A DNA stretch of 64,000 nt, from positions 276,964,904 to 277,028,903 of the forward strand of contig CM022303.1 in assembly GCA_011799875.1 (NCBI GenBank), written 5' to 3'. Below are positions 23,201 to 36,904 of the stretch, piece by piece. The notes under the pieces were generated by a model, which was given only the letters and a program-made list of their open reading frames with translations, was not told where the DNA came from and ran no database searches. Numbering within the stretch: position 1 is the stretch's first letter; the number at the start of each line of letters is the position of its first letter. The translations under genes were made by a program, and so were the position numbers. The stretch is from Thinopyrum elongatum. Its lineage: Eukaryota; Streptophyta; Magnoliopsida; Poales; Poaceae.

Positions 23201-25814
23201 TCTATTTAAATTAGTTAACCTAGTTAGTTAAGTTAATCTTCCATTAGGTTAGCTAGTCAATGACATGTGGGCCTATTGCCCTGGTTGACCAGTCAACTCT
23301 GGTTGTTGACTGGTTGACTGTTGACCGGATTTTAATAATTCAGAAAATCATTTAATTCTTTGATAATGCATAGAAAATAATCCGTATCTCGGATTAAAAT
23401 AATTTATACATGAAAGTTGCTCAGAAAGACGAGACGAATCTGAATACGCAGTCCGTTCGTCCGTCACACGTCTCTAGCATAGCGAACATGCAACCGTTCC
23501 CCTCTTTTTGTCTGTCCGAAATGCCGGACACCGGGAATACTGTAACACCCCCTAGTAATAAGCTCTATGACACTCTGTTAAAACTGCCAAGTCATGATCA
23601 TTTGCAGTGCCAAGTCATAAGGGTTAATGATCCAATTCAAATCCACATCTGAAAATCAACTCAAATTCAAAAGTGAAATATAAAGTTGTTCAAACTCTGT
23701 TGGGAAAATGTTCATTAAATGGCCAATAATCCAGGAACATTTCTAAAACCAATATCAAAATAATTGGAGTTGGGCAAGCGACTCAAACAAGATGAAACAA
23801 CACCCAAAACAGCAATATTAATTCATTTAAAATCATTACAGATTCAAATGAACTCCAAATCTGCCCAAACCACTTTTTGATGAGAGATAATATTGCATTG
23901 CAATAATTGGGCCAACATTCACATTTTTCAAAAGAGCACAAGTGGCCTAATCTTTTTGAAACAGAAAAAAAGGGATAAAAGAAAAGGGAGAAGAGAAATA
24001 AGAAAAAAATAAAACGCTACTGTTGGCTGGGCCTAAGTGCACAGTGTGCGGCCCAGTCTAACAGCGGCCCACCTCACCTCCCTCCTCGTGCGTGTCGGCG
24101 CGCCCCTGGCCAAGCGCGCGCGCCGGCGAGCGCGCGACACCGGGGCAGCCACCGACGGAACAGGGCGCGGAGGGGATAAGGTCGACGCCCTCCACTTCGC
24201 CCTGGCCTCTCCGTCATTCTTCCCCCTCTTCTCCTCGCTCGCCTTGCCTTCTCTTCCCCTCAGATCCACGCGAGGCCGAACGGATCCGCCGCCGTTCGTC
24301 GCCGTTCTCGTGGCCAGCGACGCCGCCTCGTCTCGCCATCGTGTCCAGGAGACGCGCCGTGATCGACCACGTCGCCTGCTCCGTCGAATCGTGGCGTGGA
24401 GGCCCTGCAGCTGCTGCTCGCCGTCGCCCCCTTTCTTCCTCGACTCCGGAGCTCGCCGACGGCTGCGACCCTCACTGCTGCTACTAAGCTCCCGCAGGTC
24501 TTTCGTGACCACTCGGTGAGCTCCTCCTCCTCCTGTCTCCCCTCGTTGCCCTCCTCGCACGCCGTAGTTAGCTGTCGCCGCACCCGAGCTCTGTCCGTCG
24601 TCGACGAGCTCGTGCCCGTGGCCATGGCCACTGTCACCTACACCTGAGCACAGCTGCGTGCTCCTGGTGCTCCCAGCAATCGAACGCGCCCGCATGCGAG
24701 CTATTCCACGCCCTCTAGCTGCGTTCCCGACGAGCGCCAGATTGCGCCGCCGCTCGCGCTCGTCGCCGGCGCCGTTCCGATGACCAAATGGTCACGGGGA
24801 CGGGCCTGTTGCACTCGTCGCGTCGCGCAGCTCCTTCCCAGCCTTTCCTTTTGCCCCGTAGCGCGCTGCTACTCCGTTTCCAACTACGGCCGAACTCCGG
24901 CGTCCGCCGCGATGCTCGCCGCCGTCGCTACACGCCGTCTCCGGCGACGCCACCGCCACGGTTGGACGCGGCGTTGAACGCCCGTTCGAAAGAACCTACC
25001 CACGGCTCGAACCGAGCTCTGTAGCGCAAATCCGAGCGGCTCCGGCGACGCACCGCCGCGATTTTGGTCGCCGGCGCCGGCCGCCGACGTGGCTGCCACG
25101 TGGGACACCCCTGGGTCACTGCCAGTGGGTCCCACGGGCCCAGTTGACCGCGTTGACCCGAGTCAACGCGGGCACTGTTCACCCCTGTAGCTGACACGTG
25201 GGTCCCGTTCGATAATTAGACTAATTAAAGATTTAATTAATTAGAAACTAATTAGATTAACCTAATGTCTCACTGACATGTGGGGTCCACCCCCTAATTA
25301 ACCCTGGTAATTAAATTAATCCACTGATTAGCCTAAACAGAGGCTGACATGTGGGTCCCACTGGACCCACATGTCATATTTGACTTAGTCAGCCGACTGT
25401 TGACTTGCTGACGTCAGCAGCACGCCATGCTGACGTCATAATTCATTTTCTGTAAATAAAAATTAATTCCAGAAATTCAAATAATCTTTAAAAATTAATA
25501 ACTTTTAAACCGTAGCTTGGATCGAAAAAGTTAAAACATGAAAGTTGCTCAGAACGACGAGACGAGTCTGATCGTGCCGTCTGTTTCTCCATCGGAACCT
25601 CCTACGTAGAAGAACTCGTAACTCCGGACCCGAATCCGATAGATGAATAGTGCACACACGTCGGATATTAAATCCCAGAATAATTCTAAAAATAACTAAA
25701 ATGACTTAGATGCATATTTAGGCAACCCTGCACTGCATCATAGCATCACACGCACCGTGTTGCATTTGTTTGCATTATGTTTACCTGTTTCTTCCCCCTC
25801 TTCTCTCTCGGTAG

Positions 25815-27606
25815 CCCCCGACGTTGACGTAGCTCCCGAGGCAGACGCCGCACAGGAGTACGACTACGTCCCCGACGATACTACTGAAGACCTTGCCCTT
25901 GCCCCCGAGCAAACAGGCAAGCACCCCCATTTTGAGCATGCCTATATCGCCTATTCTCTTCTCTCTTATGCTTGCATTAGAACTGCTACTGCTACTGTTT
26001 TCCTATATCTGCTGCATAGCCTGATTATTGTACCCTGCTTTGTTACCTTACCGGTTATCCTAGACTGCTTAGTATAAGGTGGGTAGAGACACGACCGAGA
26101 CCCCCACTTGATCCCGACTGCCCTGCTGGACATCAGAAGACCCGATCATCGGGATTGAAGACCAGACCCTGGCACCGCACATCACTACCCCTTAGTTGCC
26201 GACACTGCTGGGTTACCGTCGAGTGCCGAGGGTGATACCTCGTTAGCACTTCTGATGTTAACCTTGTAGGTTAGTTACTCGGTCGTGGTATGCGAGGGTG
26301 ATTCCTCCTACACCACCCCCGATAACGACATCGTCGCGCAACCTCTCAAGTGTGGACCTCGAGGGTGATTCCTCCTTCGTTCACCTTGATGATAACATCG
26401 AGCGGGAATTCCATCGAGGGTGATTCCTCAGGGTTCCCTTCGGTGTCAGACACACAGTTACCTTGGATATTATGACTTGCACTAAACTATGATACTAAAG
26501 ACGGGTCGGCCCTGAGGGGTACCCGCGCGAGCTTAACGCGAAGTGATGTGGAGTCGGGTTGACCTGGATGGTGCCCGCGAGATAACTACGAGGCGTGGCC
26601 GGGCATTCTTAGCCCTTGCCGCAAGTCCTCGAGACGGGGCGACGGGGTCACATCGATCGTGAGTCTCTGCTCGTTTCCGCGCGCTCCTAATCCACTACGG
26701 TTTGGATATTTGATCCGAGGGGGCCTCTGGCCCGATAGCACTAACCATCACGTGGGCATAGTATGGGCGTTCTGCATCGTACACATCAGCCGAAGCTTGT
26801 TTGACGTCAGTAAGGAGCGGCGCACGCCGAGTTGGACTGGTAACGCAACCGCGCTTGTATAAGGGGTTGCTAGGTCTGCTCTCGGTGGCCCCGTAACGTG
26901 CAGGAGTTCCCGGGGCGATGGCCCAAGACCCCTGGGGGCATAGGTTTAGTCCGGCGTGCTGACCTCTCTTATAAGCCTAGGTCGGGTTGCGGCGTGTTGC
27001 TTAGCCGAGGCCGGGCATGACCCAGAAAAGTATGTCCGGCCAGAGTTAAGTGAGCGTGGTGGGTAAGTTGGTGCACCCCTGCAGGGAAGAAACTTCTATC
27101 GATAGCCTGTCCTACGGTAACGGACACTCGGAGTTGTATCCCGATCGGTACAACTAGAACATGTGATGAGAACTGGATAGTACGGCTCTGGGATTGCTTT
27201 CTCGCAGGGAGTCGAGAAAGGATCTCAGGTCGAGGTTGATGATATTACTACTACTACTTCACATTATGTTCATCTGCTCTCTCCTGATGCTGCAAGACTG
27301 TCGAAGATTGTTGAAGAGGCTAGTCTTCGATAGGACTAGGCTTTCCCCCTCTACTCTGGCATTTCTGCAGCCCAGTCCACATATACAGCCATTCCTTTGA
27401 CAATGTTGCATATGTAGTGTAGATCCTTGCTTGCTGAGTACTTCGGATGAGTACTCACGTTTGCTTTATTTTCTTTTTCCCCCATATTCCATTTGATGCC
27501 ACCAGACGACGGAGCCCCTGAGCCAGAAGCCCCAGCCGACGACCAGTACTACTACCCGCCTGGCGAGTACTACTACTACGAGGAGCCGTTCGACGACCAG
27601 GAGTAG
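25815..27606 (+). other. Possible spliced ORF inside LTR3, first unit
   Basis: Exon A 25815-25916 (after ctcggtag, ending AAACAG before GCAAGC) and exon B 27506-27606 (after gccaccag) join in phase 1. They give an acidic tail with a Y-Y-Y-P-P-G-E-Y-Y-Y-Y cluster, ending D-D-Q-E. This is homologous to the exon pair in LTR1. Confidence 0.4.
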
Positions 27607-28165
27607 GATCGGAGGGTCCAGGGCAGGAGGCCTACGCCTTTCGATCGTAGTATTTTATTTTACCCCGCCTCTGTGAAGGCCTAATTCTCTCTATGTAATA
27701 TATCTGTACCCAGATATCTAATGCTTCCACTGACGCTTGTATGCCATCGAGCTATGTATTCGAGCCCTCGAGGCCCTGGCTTGTAATATTAAGCTTGTAT
27801 GACTTTATTTTATGTTTTAGAGTTGTGTTGTGATATCTTCAAGTGAGTCCTTAGGCTTGATCGTGCGCATTTGCGTGTATGATTAGTGCACGATTAAGCC
27901 GGGGTCGTCACAACGAGTCTGATCGTGCCGTCTGTTTCTCCTTCGGAACCCCCTACATAGAAGAACTCGTAACTTCGGACCCGAATCCGGCAGATGAATA
28001 GTGCACACATGTCGGATATTAAATCCCAGATTAATTCTAAAAATAACTAAAATGACTTAGATGCATATTTAGGCAACCCTGCACTGCATCATAGCATCAC
28101 ATGCACCGTATTGCATTTGTTTGCATTATGTTTACCTATTTCTTCCCCCTCTTCTCTCTCGGTAG

Positions 28166-29952
28166 ACCCCGACGTTGACGTAGCTCCCGAGGCAGACGCC
28201 GCACAGGAGTACGACTACGTCCCCGACGATACTACTGAAGACCTTGCCCTTGCCCCCGAGCAAACAGGCAAGCACCCCCATTTTGAGCATGCCTATATCG
28301 CCTATTCTCTTCTCTCTTATGCTTGCATTAGAACTGCTACTGCTACTGTTTTCCTATATCTGCTGCATAGCCTAATTATTGTACCCTGCTTTGTTACCTT
28401 ACCGGTTATCCTAGACTGCTTAGTATAAGGTGGGTAGAGACACGACCGAGACCCCCACTTGATCCCGACTGCCCTGCTGGACATCAGAAGACCTGATCAT
28501 CGGGATTGAAGACTAGACCATGGCACCGCACATCACTTCCCCTTAGTTGCCGACACTGCTGGGTTACCATCGAGTGCCGAGGGTGATACCTCGTCAGCAC
28601 TTCTGATGTTAACCTTGTAGGTTAGTTACTCGGTCGTGGTAAGCGAGGGTGATTCCTTCTACACCACCCCCGATAACGACGTCGTCGCGCAACTCCTCAA
28701 GGTGGACCTCGAGGGTGATTCCTCCTTCGTTCACCTTGATGATAACATCGAGCGGGAATTCCATCAAGGGTGATTCCTCAGGGTTCCCTTCGGTGTCAGA
28801 CACACAGTTACCTTGGATATTATGACTTGCACTAAACTATGATACTAAAGACGGGTCGGCCCTGAGGGGTACCCGCGCGAGCTTAACGCGAAGTGATGTG
28901 GAGTCGGGTTGACCTGGATGGTGCCCGCGAGATAACTACGAGGCGTGGCCGGGCATTCTTAGCCCTTGCCACAAGTCCTCGAGACGGGGCGACGGGGTCA
29001 CATCGATCGTGAGTCTCTGCTTGTTTCCGCGCGCTCCTAATCCACTACGGTTTGGATATTTGATCCGAGGGGCCTCTGGCCCGATAGCACTAACCATCAC
29101 GTGGGCATAGTATGGGCGTTCTGCGTCGTACACATCAGCCGAAGCTTGTTTGACGTCAGTAAGGAGCGGCGCACGCCGAGTTGGACTGGTAACGCAACCG
29201 CGCTTGTATAAGGGGTTGCTAGGTCTGCTCTCGGTGGCCCCGTAACGTGCAGGAGTTCCCGGGGCGATGGCCCAAGACCCCTGGGGGCATAGGTTAGTCC
29301 GGCGTGCTGACCTCTCTGTTAAGTATTTGGTCGGGTTGCGGCGTGTTGCTTAGCCGAGGCCGGGCATGACCCAGAAAAGTGTGTCCGGCCGGAGTTAAGC
29401 GAGCGTGGTGGGTAAGTTGGTGCACCCCTGCAGGGAAGAAACTTCTATCGATAGCCTGTCCTACGGTAACGGACACTCGGAGTTGTATCCCGATCGGTAC
29501 AACTAGAACATGTGGTGAGAACTGGATAGTACGGCTCTGGGATTGCTTTCTCGCAGGGAGTTGAGAAAGGATCTCAGGTCGAGGTTGATGTTACTACTAC
29601 TACTACTTTACATTATGTTCATCGGCTCTTCCCTGATGCTGCAAGACTGTCGAAGAATGTTGAAGATGCTAGTCTTCGATAGGACTAGGCTTTCCCCCTC
29701 TATTCTGGCATTTCTGCAGCCCAGTCCACATATACAGCCCCCTTTGAAAATGATGCATATGTAGTGTAGATCCTTGCTTGCTGAATACTTCGGATGAGTA
29801 CTCACGTTTGCTTTATTTTCTTTTTCCCCATTTTCCATTTGATGCCACCAGACGACGGAGCCCCTGAGCCAGAAGCCCCAGCCGACGACCAGTACTACTA
29901 TCCGCCTGGCGAGTACTACTACTACGAGGAGCCGTTCGACGACCAGGAGTAG
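28166..29952 (+). other. Possible spliced ORF inside LTR3, second unit
   Basis: Exon A 28166-28267 and exon B 29852-29952 keep the same frame, splice sites and terminal D-D-Q-E as the first unit. The end of exon B lies at the point where the suspect block begins (29885), and the same exon B tail recurs at 49451-49518. Confidence 0.4.
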
Positions 29953-32900
29953 GATCGGAGGGTCCAGGGCAGGAGGCCTACGCCTTTCGATCGTAGTTTT
30001 TATTTTTACCCCGCCTCTGTGAAGGCTTATCTCTCTCTCTGTAATATATCTGTACTCAGATATCTAATGCTTCCGCTGACGCTTGTATGCCATCGAGCTT
30101 GTATTCGAGCCCTCGAGGCCCTGGCTTGTAATATTAAGCTGGTATGACTTATTTTATGTTTTAGAGTTGTGTGTGTGAATTCTTCAAGTGAGTCCTTAGG
30201 CTTGATCGTGCGCATTTGCGTGTATGATTAGTGCACGATTAAGCCAGGGTCGTCACAAATACTTTCCCGGACATTTTTTTCCTTCGCCGGGATACCTAGC
30301 ACTACGATAGAACACCGCTAGCTCTGCTTATTGACCTGTCATGCTTTGTTTGTCCGTATTTACTATTTCCTCCCCCTCCTCTCTGTTAGACCCCGGTACC
30401 GACGCAGCTCAGGAGCCCGACGACTCCACTGACGACCTGCCTTTGCTGCCGAGCAACCAGGCAAGCCCCCCCTTTTGATCATCCCGATACGCCCATTCTA
30501 ATTTCTCATGCTTGCATTAGAATTGCTGCTACTACTGCTTTACCTATTTGATGCATAGCCTGTTTATTGTAACCTGCTGTTGATAATTACCTGCATAACC
30601 AACTGCTTAGTATAGGCTGGGTAGAGACCTATTAGTGACCCCGCTAGTCCTGACTGCCCCGCTGGATTATCAGAAGACCCGATCAACGGGATTGAAGACA
30701 GGCCCCGGCACCGCACATCACCCCACTTAGTTGTAACGACACTGCAGCGATATCGAGTGCCGAGGGTGAAACCTCTTGTAGCACTTCTGATTTTTAACTC
30801 TGTAGAGTAGCTATTCGGTCGTGGTCATCGAGGGTGATTCCTCCTTCACGCTTCCGACAACGATGCCGTCGTACAACACCTCAATGTGAACCCAGCGAGG
30901 GTGATTCCTCCGAGTTCACCTAGACGGATACATTGAGTAGGAATCCAACGAGGGTGATACCTCGGATTCCCCTGAGTTATGGACACACGGATACTTGGAC
31001 TGTACTATTGTTATCTTGGAAAGGCGGGTCGACCCTGAGGGGTACCCGCGTGTGTTGTGGAGACGGGTTTGACCTGGATGGTGCCCGAGTGATGAATACG
31101 AGGCGCGGCGGGCATTCTTGGCCCTGCCGCAAGTCCTCAAGCGATGGGCGAGGGGTCACATCTTTCATGAGTCTCTGCTCGTTACCGCAAGCCCTAGTCC
31201 ACTAACGATTTGGATATTTGATCCGAGCAGGCCTCTGGCCTGATAGCACTAACCACAACGTGGGCATAGTATGGGCGTTCTGCATCGTAGCATCAGCTGA
31301 AAGCTCTGTCAGACGTCTAGTTCAGCCTTGCGGCCGGGAAGGACCGGCGCCCTCCTGGTGCCTGGCTTCACCCTGCTCGCAACGACCCGGAGTGCACGGG
31401 TGATGGCCCAAGACCCCTGAGCGCTTAGGATGTAGACCGACGGGGACCTCTCTGCTGAGCTGTAGGTAGGGCTGCGGTGTATCGTTTGGCCGAGGCCGGG
31501 CATGACCCAGGAAAATGTGTCCGGCCGGGGAGTTAATCGAGCGTGTTGGGTAGTTGGTGCACCCTTGCAGGAGAAGAAACTTCTATCGAAGCCGGTCCTA
31601 CGGTAAGGACACTCGGAGTTGTATCCCGATCGACACAAACTAGACCGTGAGATGATACCCGGATATATGGCTCTGGGATTGCTTCTCGCAGGGAGTTGAG
31701 AAGGGATCTCAGGACGAGGTGTGTGACTGTATGGCTCTGGGATTGCTTTTCTGCAGGGAGTCGAGAAAGGATCTCTGGGTGAGGTACAGACTTAATGATA
31801 CTGCTACATTATTTTGTACTGTTCTACTCTCTTCTATTGCTGCAAGACCGCTGAAGATGCTAGTCTTCGATAGGACTAGGCCTGCTCTCTATTTTGGCAT
31901 TTCTGCAGCCCAGTCCACATATACAGCCACTCTTTGATAATGTTGCATATGTAGTGTAGATCCTTGCTGCTGAGTACTTCGGATGAGTACTCACGGTTGC
32001 TTTGCTTTCTTTTTCCCCCATAACCTTTTGATGCAACCAGATGACGGAGCCCCGGATACAGCTGCCCACGCCGACGATCGACTACTACCCCGCGGGTGGA
32101 TACTACTACGAGTTGGCTGTCGACCAAGAGTAGGTTCGGATGGTCCCAGGCAGGAGGCCTACGCCTTTCGATCGTATAGTGTTTTCTCTTGTCCGTCTTC
32201 TAAAGGCCTTTCTGTGTTTTTTATATCTGTACTCAGATATAGCTGCTTCCGCTGACGCTTGTACGCAAGCTTATGTATTCGAGCCCTCGAGGCCCCTGGC
32301 TTGTAATAAAAAGCTTGTATGACTTTATTTATGTTTTAGAGTTGTGTTGTGATATCTTCCCGTGAGTCCTTAGGCTTGATCGTGTGCATTTGCGTGTGAT
32401 TAGTGCACGATTGAGCCGGGGGCGTCGCAGCTGATCCCTTTGCAAAAATGATGAGGTTTCAAAACCAGCCTTACAAGTGGCAATATTAGTTTGAACCTCT
32501 CTTATATCCATGTTTAGCGGATCAGCGCAGGCATTTGCAGCTGAATGAGCTGAATTTCATTTTTAATATCAGTTTGAACCTTGTAATTCGAATTTGAGCC
32601 ATATAACTCTGGAATTTGAACATTGTAATATTTTGAGCTTTTGTGGTACAATCGTTGAAATGGCATCGTATAAGACTTGTATATTGGTAGTACTATTTTG
32701 ACCTTAATATGCAATGGACTTAGATTTTATTAACCATTCTCGAATGTGTTTTCCTTGTCGATCTCATCGCAAACGATCTGTATAGCTAACTCGACTGCGA
32801 TCTTCGACATTATTGCACATAGTTTCTTCAATCGTTGCCTGTAGAGCGCATAATTAATTATCGCGCTCGAGTGGCCATCATCACCCTTTGTGTAACTTTG

Positions 32901-33316
32901 ACCTCATCAGCCTGGGTAAACTTATGCGAATTCATTCCACACATTTCGTTTTTACAAAGCTTTGCCAATAAAGCCCACGATTTGCCCCTCTTCTAGCCAA
33001 CGCATGGCCAAACTAACCGGGTGGGAAGCTTGCGCGGGTAAACTACGCGGTTCACAAGAACAGGCTCACCAACGATACATTGGCGCCTCTTCGAGCCCAC
33101 GCGTGGTCAAACAAAACGCGTGCGGGGTGCTAAGTGTGCACTGGAATCCGCCGCTATGAACGCGGTGACAAGACGTGACGATTACAGACCGGCCGGCCCC
33201 ATTTTACAGCGGCCATAACCCTTGTGCCTCTTCAACCTTTCGATCGCACCCCAGTATTATAAGAAGCACACCCATCACGACAAATTCTTAGAGGGCGGGT
33301 ATCCAGCGCGGCTCCC

Positions 33317-33999
33317 ATGGCGCTCGAGCGGCTGACGACGACGAGCAGCAGTTCACCATGCATGCCGTGGTGGACACACCACAAAAGGTTCACGGAGCTC
33401 TCGATGGTGTACACACAACAACCCGGTCTGGGTGGAGCACTCCATCCACATCATGGAGTGTTTGCTTGCTGAGGAGAAGTACAAGGTGGTCGGGTTCGAC
33501 CTCGAGTACACCGCGCTCGTGTCGGGTCTCGTCCCAAGGTCGTCGTCGCCCAGATGTGCGTGCGCAATCACGTCCTCGTCTACCACTACTGCCTGGCCAC
33601 AAGGCCTTGCGAGCGTTTCGCCAGGTTTGTCGACAGCCCCACTACATGTTCGCTACGGTGGACATCACACACGATGTAAAGGTGCTCAAGAATTCGGGCA
33701 TTGCCTGCCAGAATCTTGTCGACATCCAGGGCCAATACAGATCTGGGGCAGCAAGGAGTATGAGAAGGACTCACTGGTTCACCTCGCCGAGGCCATCACG
33801 ACCCTACTGTAGAGACATGAAGAATTCCTGACAACAGGACAAGCGTGCCTGGCACTCGGCTAGATGGAGAAACTCGACAAAACTCACGTCGTGTACGCGG
33901 CCAAGGAGACGTACACGAGCTACGAGATGTACAGGCGGATCGTTGACATGAGGAAGTTGCTCCTTCCCCAAAACGGCCAGGGATCCAGCCGGATAGTAG
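33317..33999 (+). pseudogene. Copy of the exonuclease gene with indels (suspect duplicate)
   Basis: This corresponds to 52925-53611. Extra or missing single bases (for example after GTGGACAC near 33374 and in GTACAC near 33411) break the frame repeatedly, so only pieces of the protein can be read in each frame. Because the whole surrounding block looks unpolished, these frameshifts should not be taken as real mutations or as a second gene. Confidence 0.8.
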
Positions 34000-35377
34000 A
34001 GCAATGACAAGCGTCGTCGCAAAAGATATAGATGATTAGATGCTCGTTTCTCCTAGTTTAGTATGCATGTAATTGCTTACTTTGGGTGTGTGGAAATATT
34101 ATGTGTGTAGTCACTTATATATTGTATGCTTAATTGGTTATGCAATGCTGTTCTTATAAGTATATATGTTGAAGTTGTAGATAGAGAAAATAACATCGCA
34201 CACGGACTAAACATGGAACCTGTCGGTGATGTTTCACAATCACACACAATTGTATGCCAGCAATCATTTGCTCAAACACACACGGCTTGGTAATAGGAAT
34301 CGTCTGTGTTGTTATCGGTCTTCCTACACATTTCCGATTACACGAACTGTTTGCCGCGTATCGCAACATCTTGTTAAGGAACCGTTTTGTTCTCTTGGTC
34401 AACGCAAACAGTTCATCCGAGTGAACTGATGCCGTATCGCACACACTTTATCTGGCTGCCCGTTTCTATTGTTCCGCCTCATCACAAACAGTTTATGGGG
34501 TGAACTGTATGCCGTATATCGCAACACACCTTGATCTGGCTACCCGTTTCTATTGTTCTGTCTCATCGCAAACAGTTCGTATGAATCAATCGTATGCCCC
34601 GCATCGCACACGATCATTAAAATCTGAACCGTGTTTGATGTATCCACATCGCAGTTTTTTGCATCTTTTTTTGACGGTTTTTTTACATCACCGTTTGCGA
34701 TTAATGCATCGCACACAGTTCGTCGAAGAGTTCTTGATTGTAGTGTCGCGTCAGCAGCATCCTGTAGTAGTGCTAGGTCAGCGGGTGTAGGGGGGGGGGG
34801 GGGGGCGCTGCCAGAGAAGATTAGAGAAATCGAGAGGAGGAAGGAGTAATTAATGGCGGAGGGGCGGGTGTGTGGCCCACAACTCATGCGGCGAGGCGCC
34901 GACGCTAGCTTTGGCCGGTGGCTGGAAACAATTATTTACCAAAAAAACCACAGATCCCAACATCTAGTTTTGTTTTTATCATGACAAGAATGTGTGTATA
35001 ACACAAACTATATCAATTAGTAACAGTAGCAGTTAGTACAGTTAAGTCACCTAAGGCCACAACCACTTGTTATCCTTTTTTTGCTGCCGCGGGGGGATTC
35101 AATATTCAAGGAGGCCTCTTAGACATAACCAAGTTTACTGAACCAGACTGCCATACAGGGGTACTATGGCCAAGCCACCTTGTTATCCAAGACGAGTGGA
35201 AGAAGACATGATGGCATATGCTCATCATAATCTCTAACATGCTCATGCTCACAGACACGAAGCATCTAGATTCAGACGCACGTTGACGATCTATGCAAAA
35301 AAGTACTGCTAGTAGGGTAGTACTAGTAACATAAAGTAAAAGACCAGCATCAGTAGCAACATCCTATCAATGCCCAT

Positions 35378-35837
35378 TTGCTAAACCCACCGATCACACA
35401 TGACGCTACTCCCGCCTCGGCTGCCCGCCGGGGAGTAGAGTTCTTCCGGCGGCTTCCGTTTCGCCGGAAACCGTTTGATTTCGTCTCATGTCGTTACCGT
35501 CTTTGTGGCCGATGTCCCCAACCGACTCGGAGCTTCGCTTCACCTGCAGACGCCGCCGGCGCCGCCGCGGCCTCTTCATCGCTCCGTCAGGAACTTTACC
35601 GCCAACCGTGCTATCGGCACCCTTGGTTGGCACGACCGGTTTCACGCTGTCTGCGACCTCCGCGACCTTGGCGATGTCCTCCACTTCTTCGCCGGCTCCG
35701 TCGTCCCTCAGAGGCTTAGAGACTGCCGCTCCTCTGTGGTCGGTCGGAGCGGCCTCCTCGCCGCCACTACCGTCGTCGTCGTCCCTCGCATCCTCAGCCG
35801 ATTTCTTGGCCTTCCCACCGGCCTACCCATGCAGGGC
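35378..35837 (-). pseudogene. Copy of the small basic-protein gene (suspect duplicate)
   Basis: This is an equivalent of 55029-55484 with small indels that interrupt the frame. It belongs to the error-rich direct copy and should not be counted as a separate locus. Confidence 0.7.
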
Positions 35838-36904
35838 AGAGCGAAAAAAAACAACTTGAGAAGGGGGCTTGCTGGTTGGTGCCCAACTTTGGTCACGGTC
35901 AGAGACACTAGAACTGCAAGAGGCCAAAGAAATCAAGTGAGAGCAGGTGGAGACGTTTATCTAAACATGCCAAAGGAAGTGTCCTTTGATCAACCAGATG
36001 GTTTTAGTGCCATTCGAGCATTTAGAGAGCATATATACTGAGATGCAAGAGCGTGAAAGTGGAGCTACAAGTATGAAACATCGACCCAATAATGAAGCTA
36101 AGAATCAAGGGCACATCATCAATCCTAGAAGAGCGCGAGGACATGTACACTGAGAGAATCTCATAGCAAGGCACACCGGACGGAGTGACAGGTCACATGA
36201 ACAAGAACACGGAACGCGTGAGGTAAGCACAACTCCCATATCAATCACTCCATAACCGCAAGGGAAAGGGAAGAAGAACAGACCTTGTTTACGATGCCCG
36301 AGTCCCACGCGACATCAGCTTATCTCGAGAAGTCCCCGGCTCCGGTGGCTCCGAAACAATCTCGCACCGGCACAGCTAGAAGAGACGCGGTCGATGCTCT
36401 CTAGTACCAGTGGGGAGGGGAAGGGAAGGGAAGGGAGATGGTGCACGCGGTGAACTTCAGGTTGGGGCATTGAGATAGAGGTGCGCTTCGGTACAACAAA
36501 CCACATTCCCCCCCCCCCACACACAACACACACACACCCACACACCACAAACGTATAAGGGGCAGGGGGGTCATGCCCGCGTACGGCGGTGCGTACGCCA
36601 AAACGCCCCGCCCGCCCGCCGCTGCAAACGCCCGTGGTTGAGAAAAAATACGACGCACATACGAGAGCGACCATCCTCAAACCACCGGGTCAGTGCGCGA
36701 AGCAGCCTCCGCCTTCGGCGCCGTGCATGCTCGGCAGTACCTGGACGGGGAGGAAATAAAGTCGCCGGGTAGCGAGCACCCAGTAGAATATCGACGCGTT
36801 GTGCGCGACTCGACGCCGACAACGCCTAGGTCGGCAGACGCCGCCGCCGTCGGCTGCTCGGCGTGCTGTTCGTCCCAAGCCTCCGGCCATATCAACGCTA
36901 TTGT

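Larger units (their letters stand above)
23541..30257 (+). mobile_element. LTR3 nested in LTR2: full LTR plus truncated tandem copy
   Basis: It starts TGTAACACCCCC at 23541 and ends GGGTCGTCACA at 30257 (the same end recurs at 49821). The target duplication is aatac (23536-23540 and 30258-30262, also 49822-49826). Inside, a complete LTR ends at 27912 (GGGTCGTCACA) and is followed directly by a second copy of its last 2.35 kb (25562-27912 repeated as 27913-30257). The two units differ by scattered substitutions, so the tandem structure is not simply a copied assembly error. It could be an LTR-LTR remnant with the internal region deleted. Confidence 0.8.

Noticed and set aside
24033..24695. 220-codon minus-strand frame in LTR3
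   Set aside because: It is the same GC-rich effect inside an LTR, with no motif and no splice or start context.
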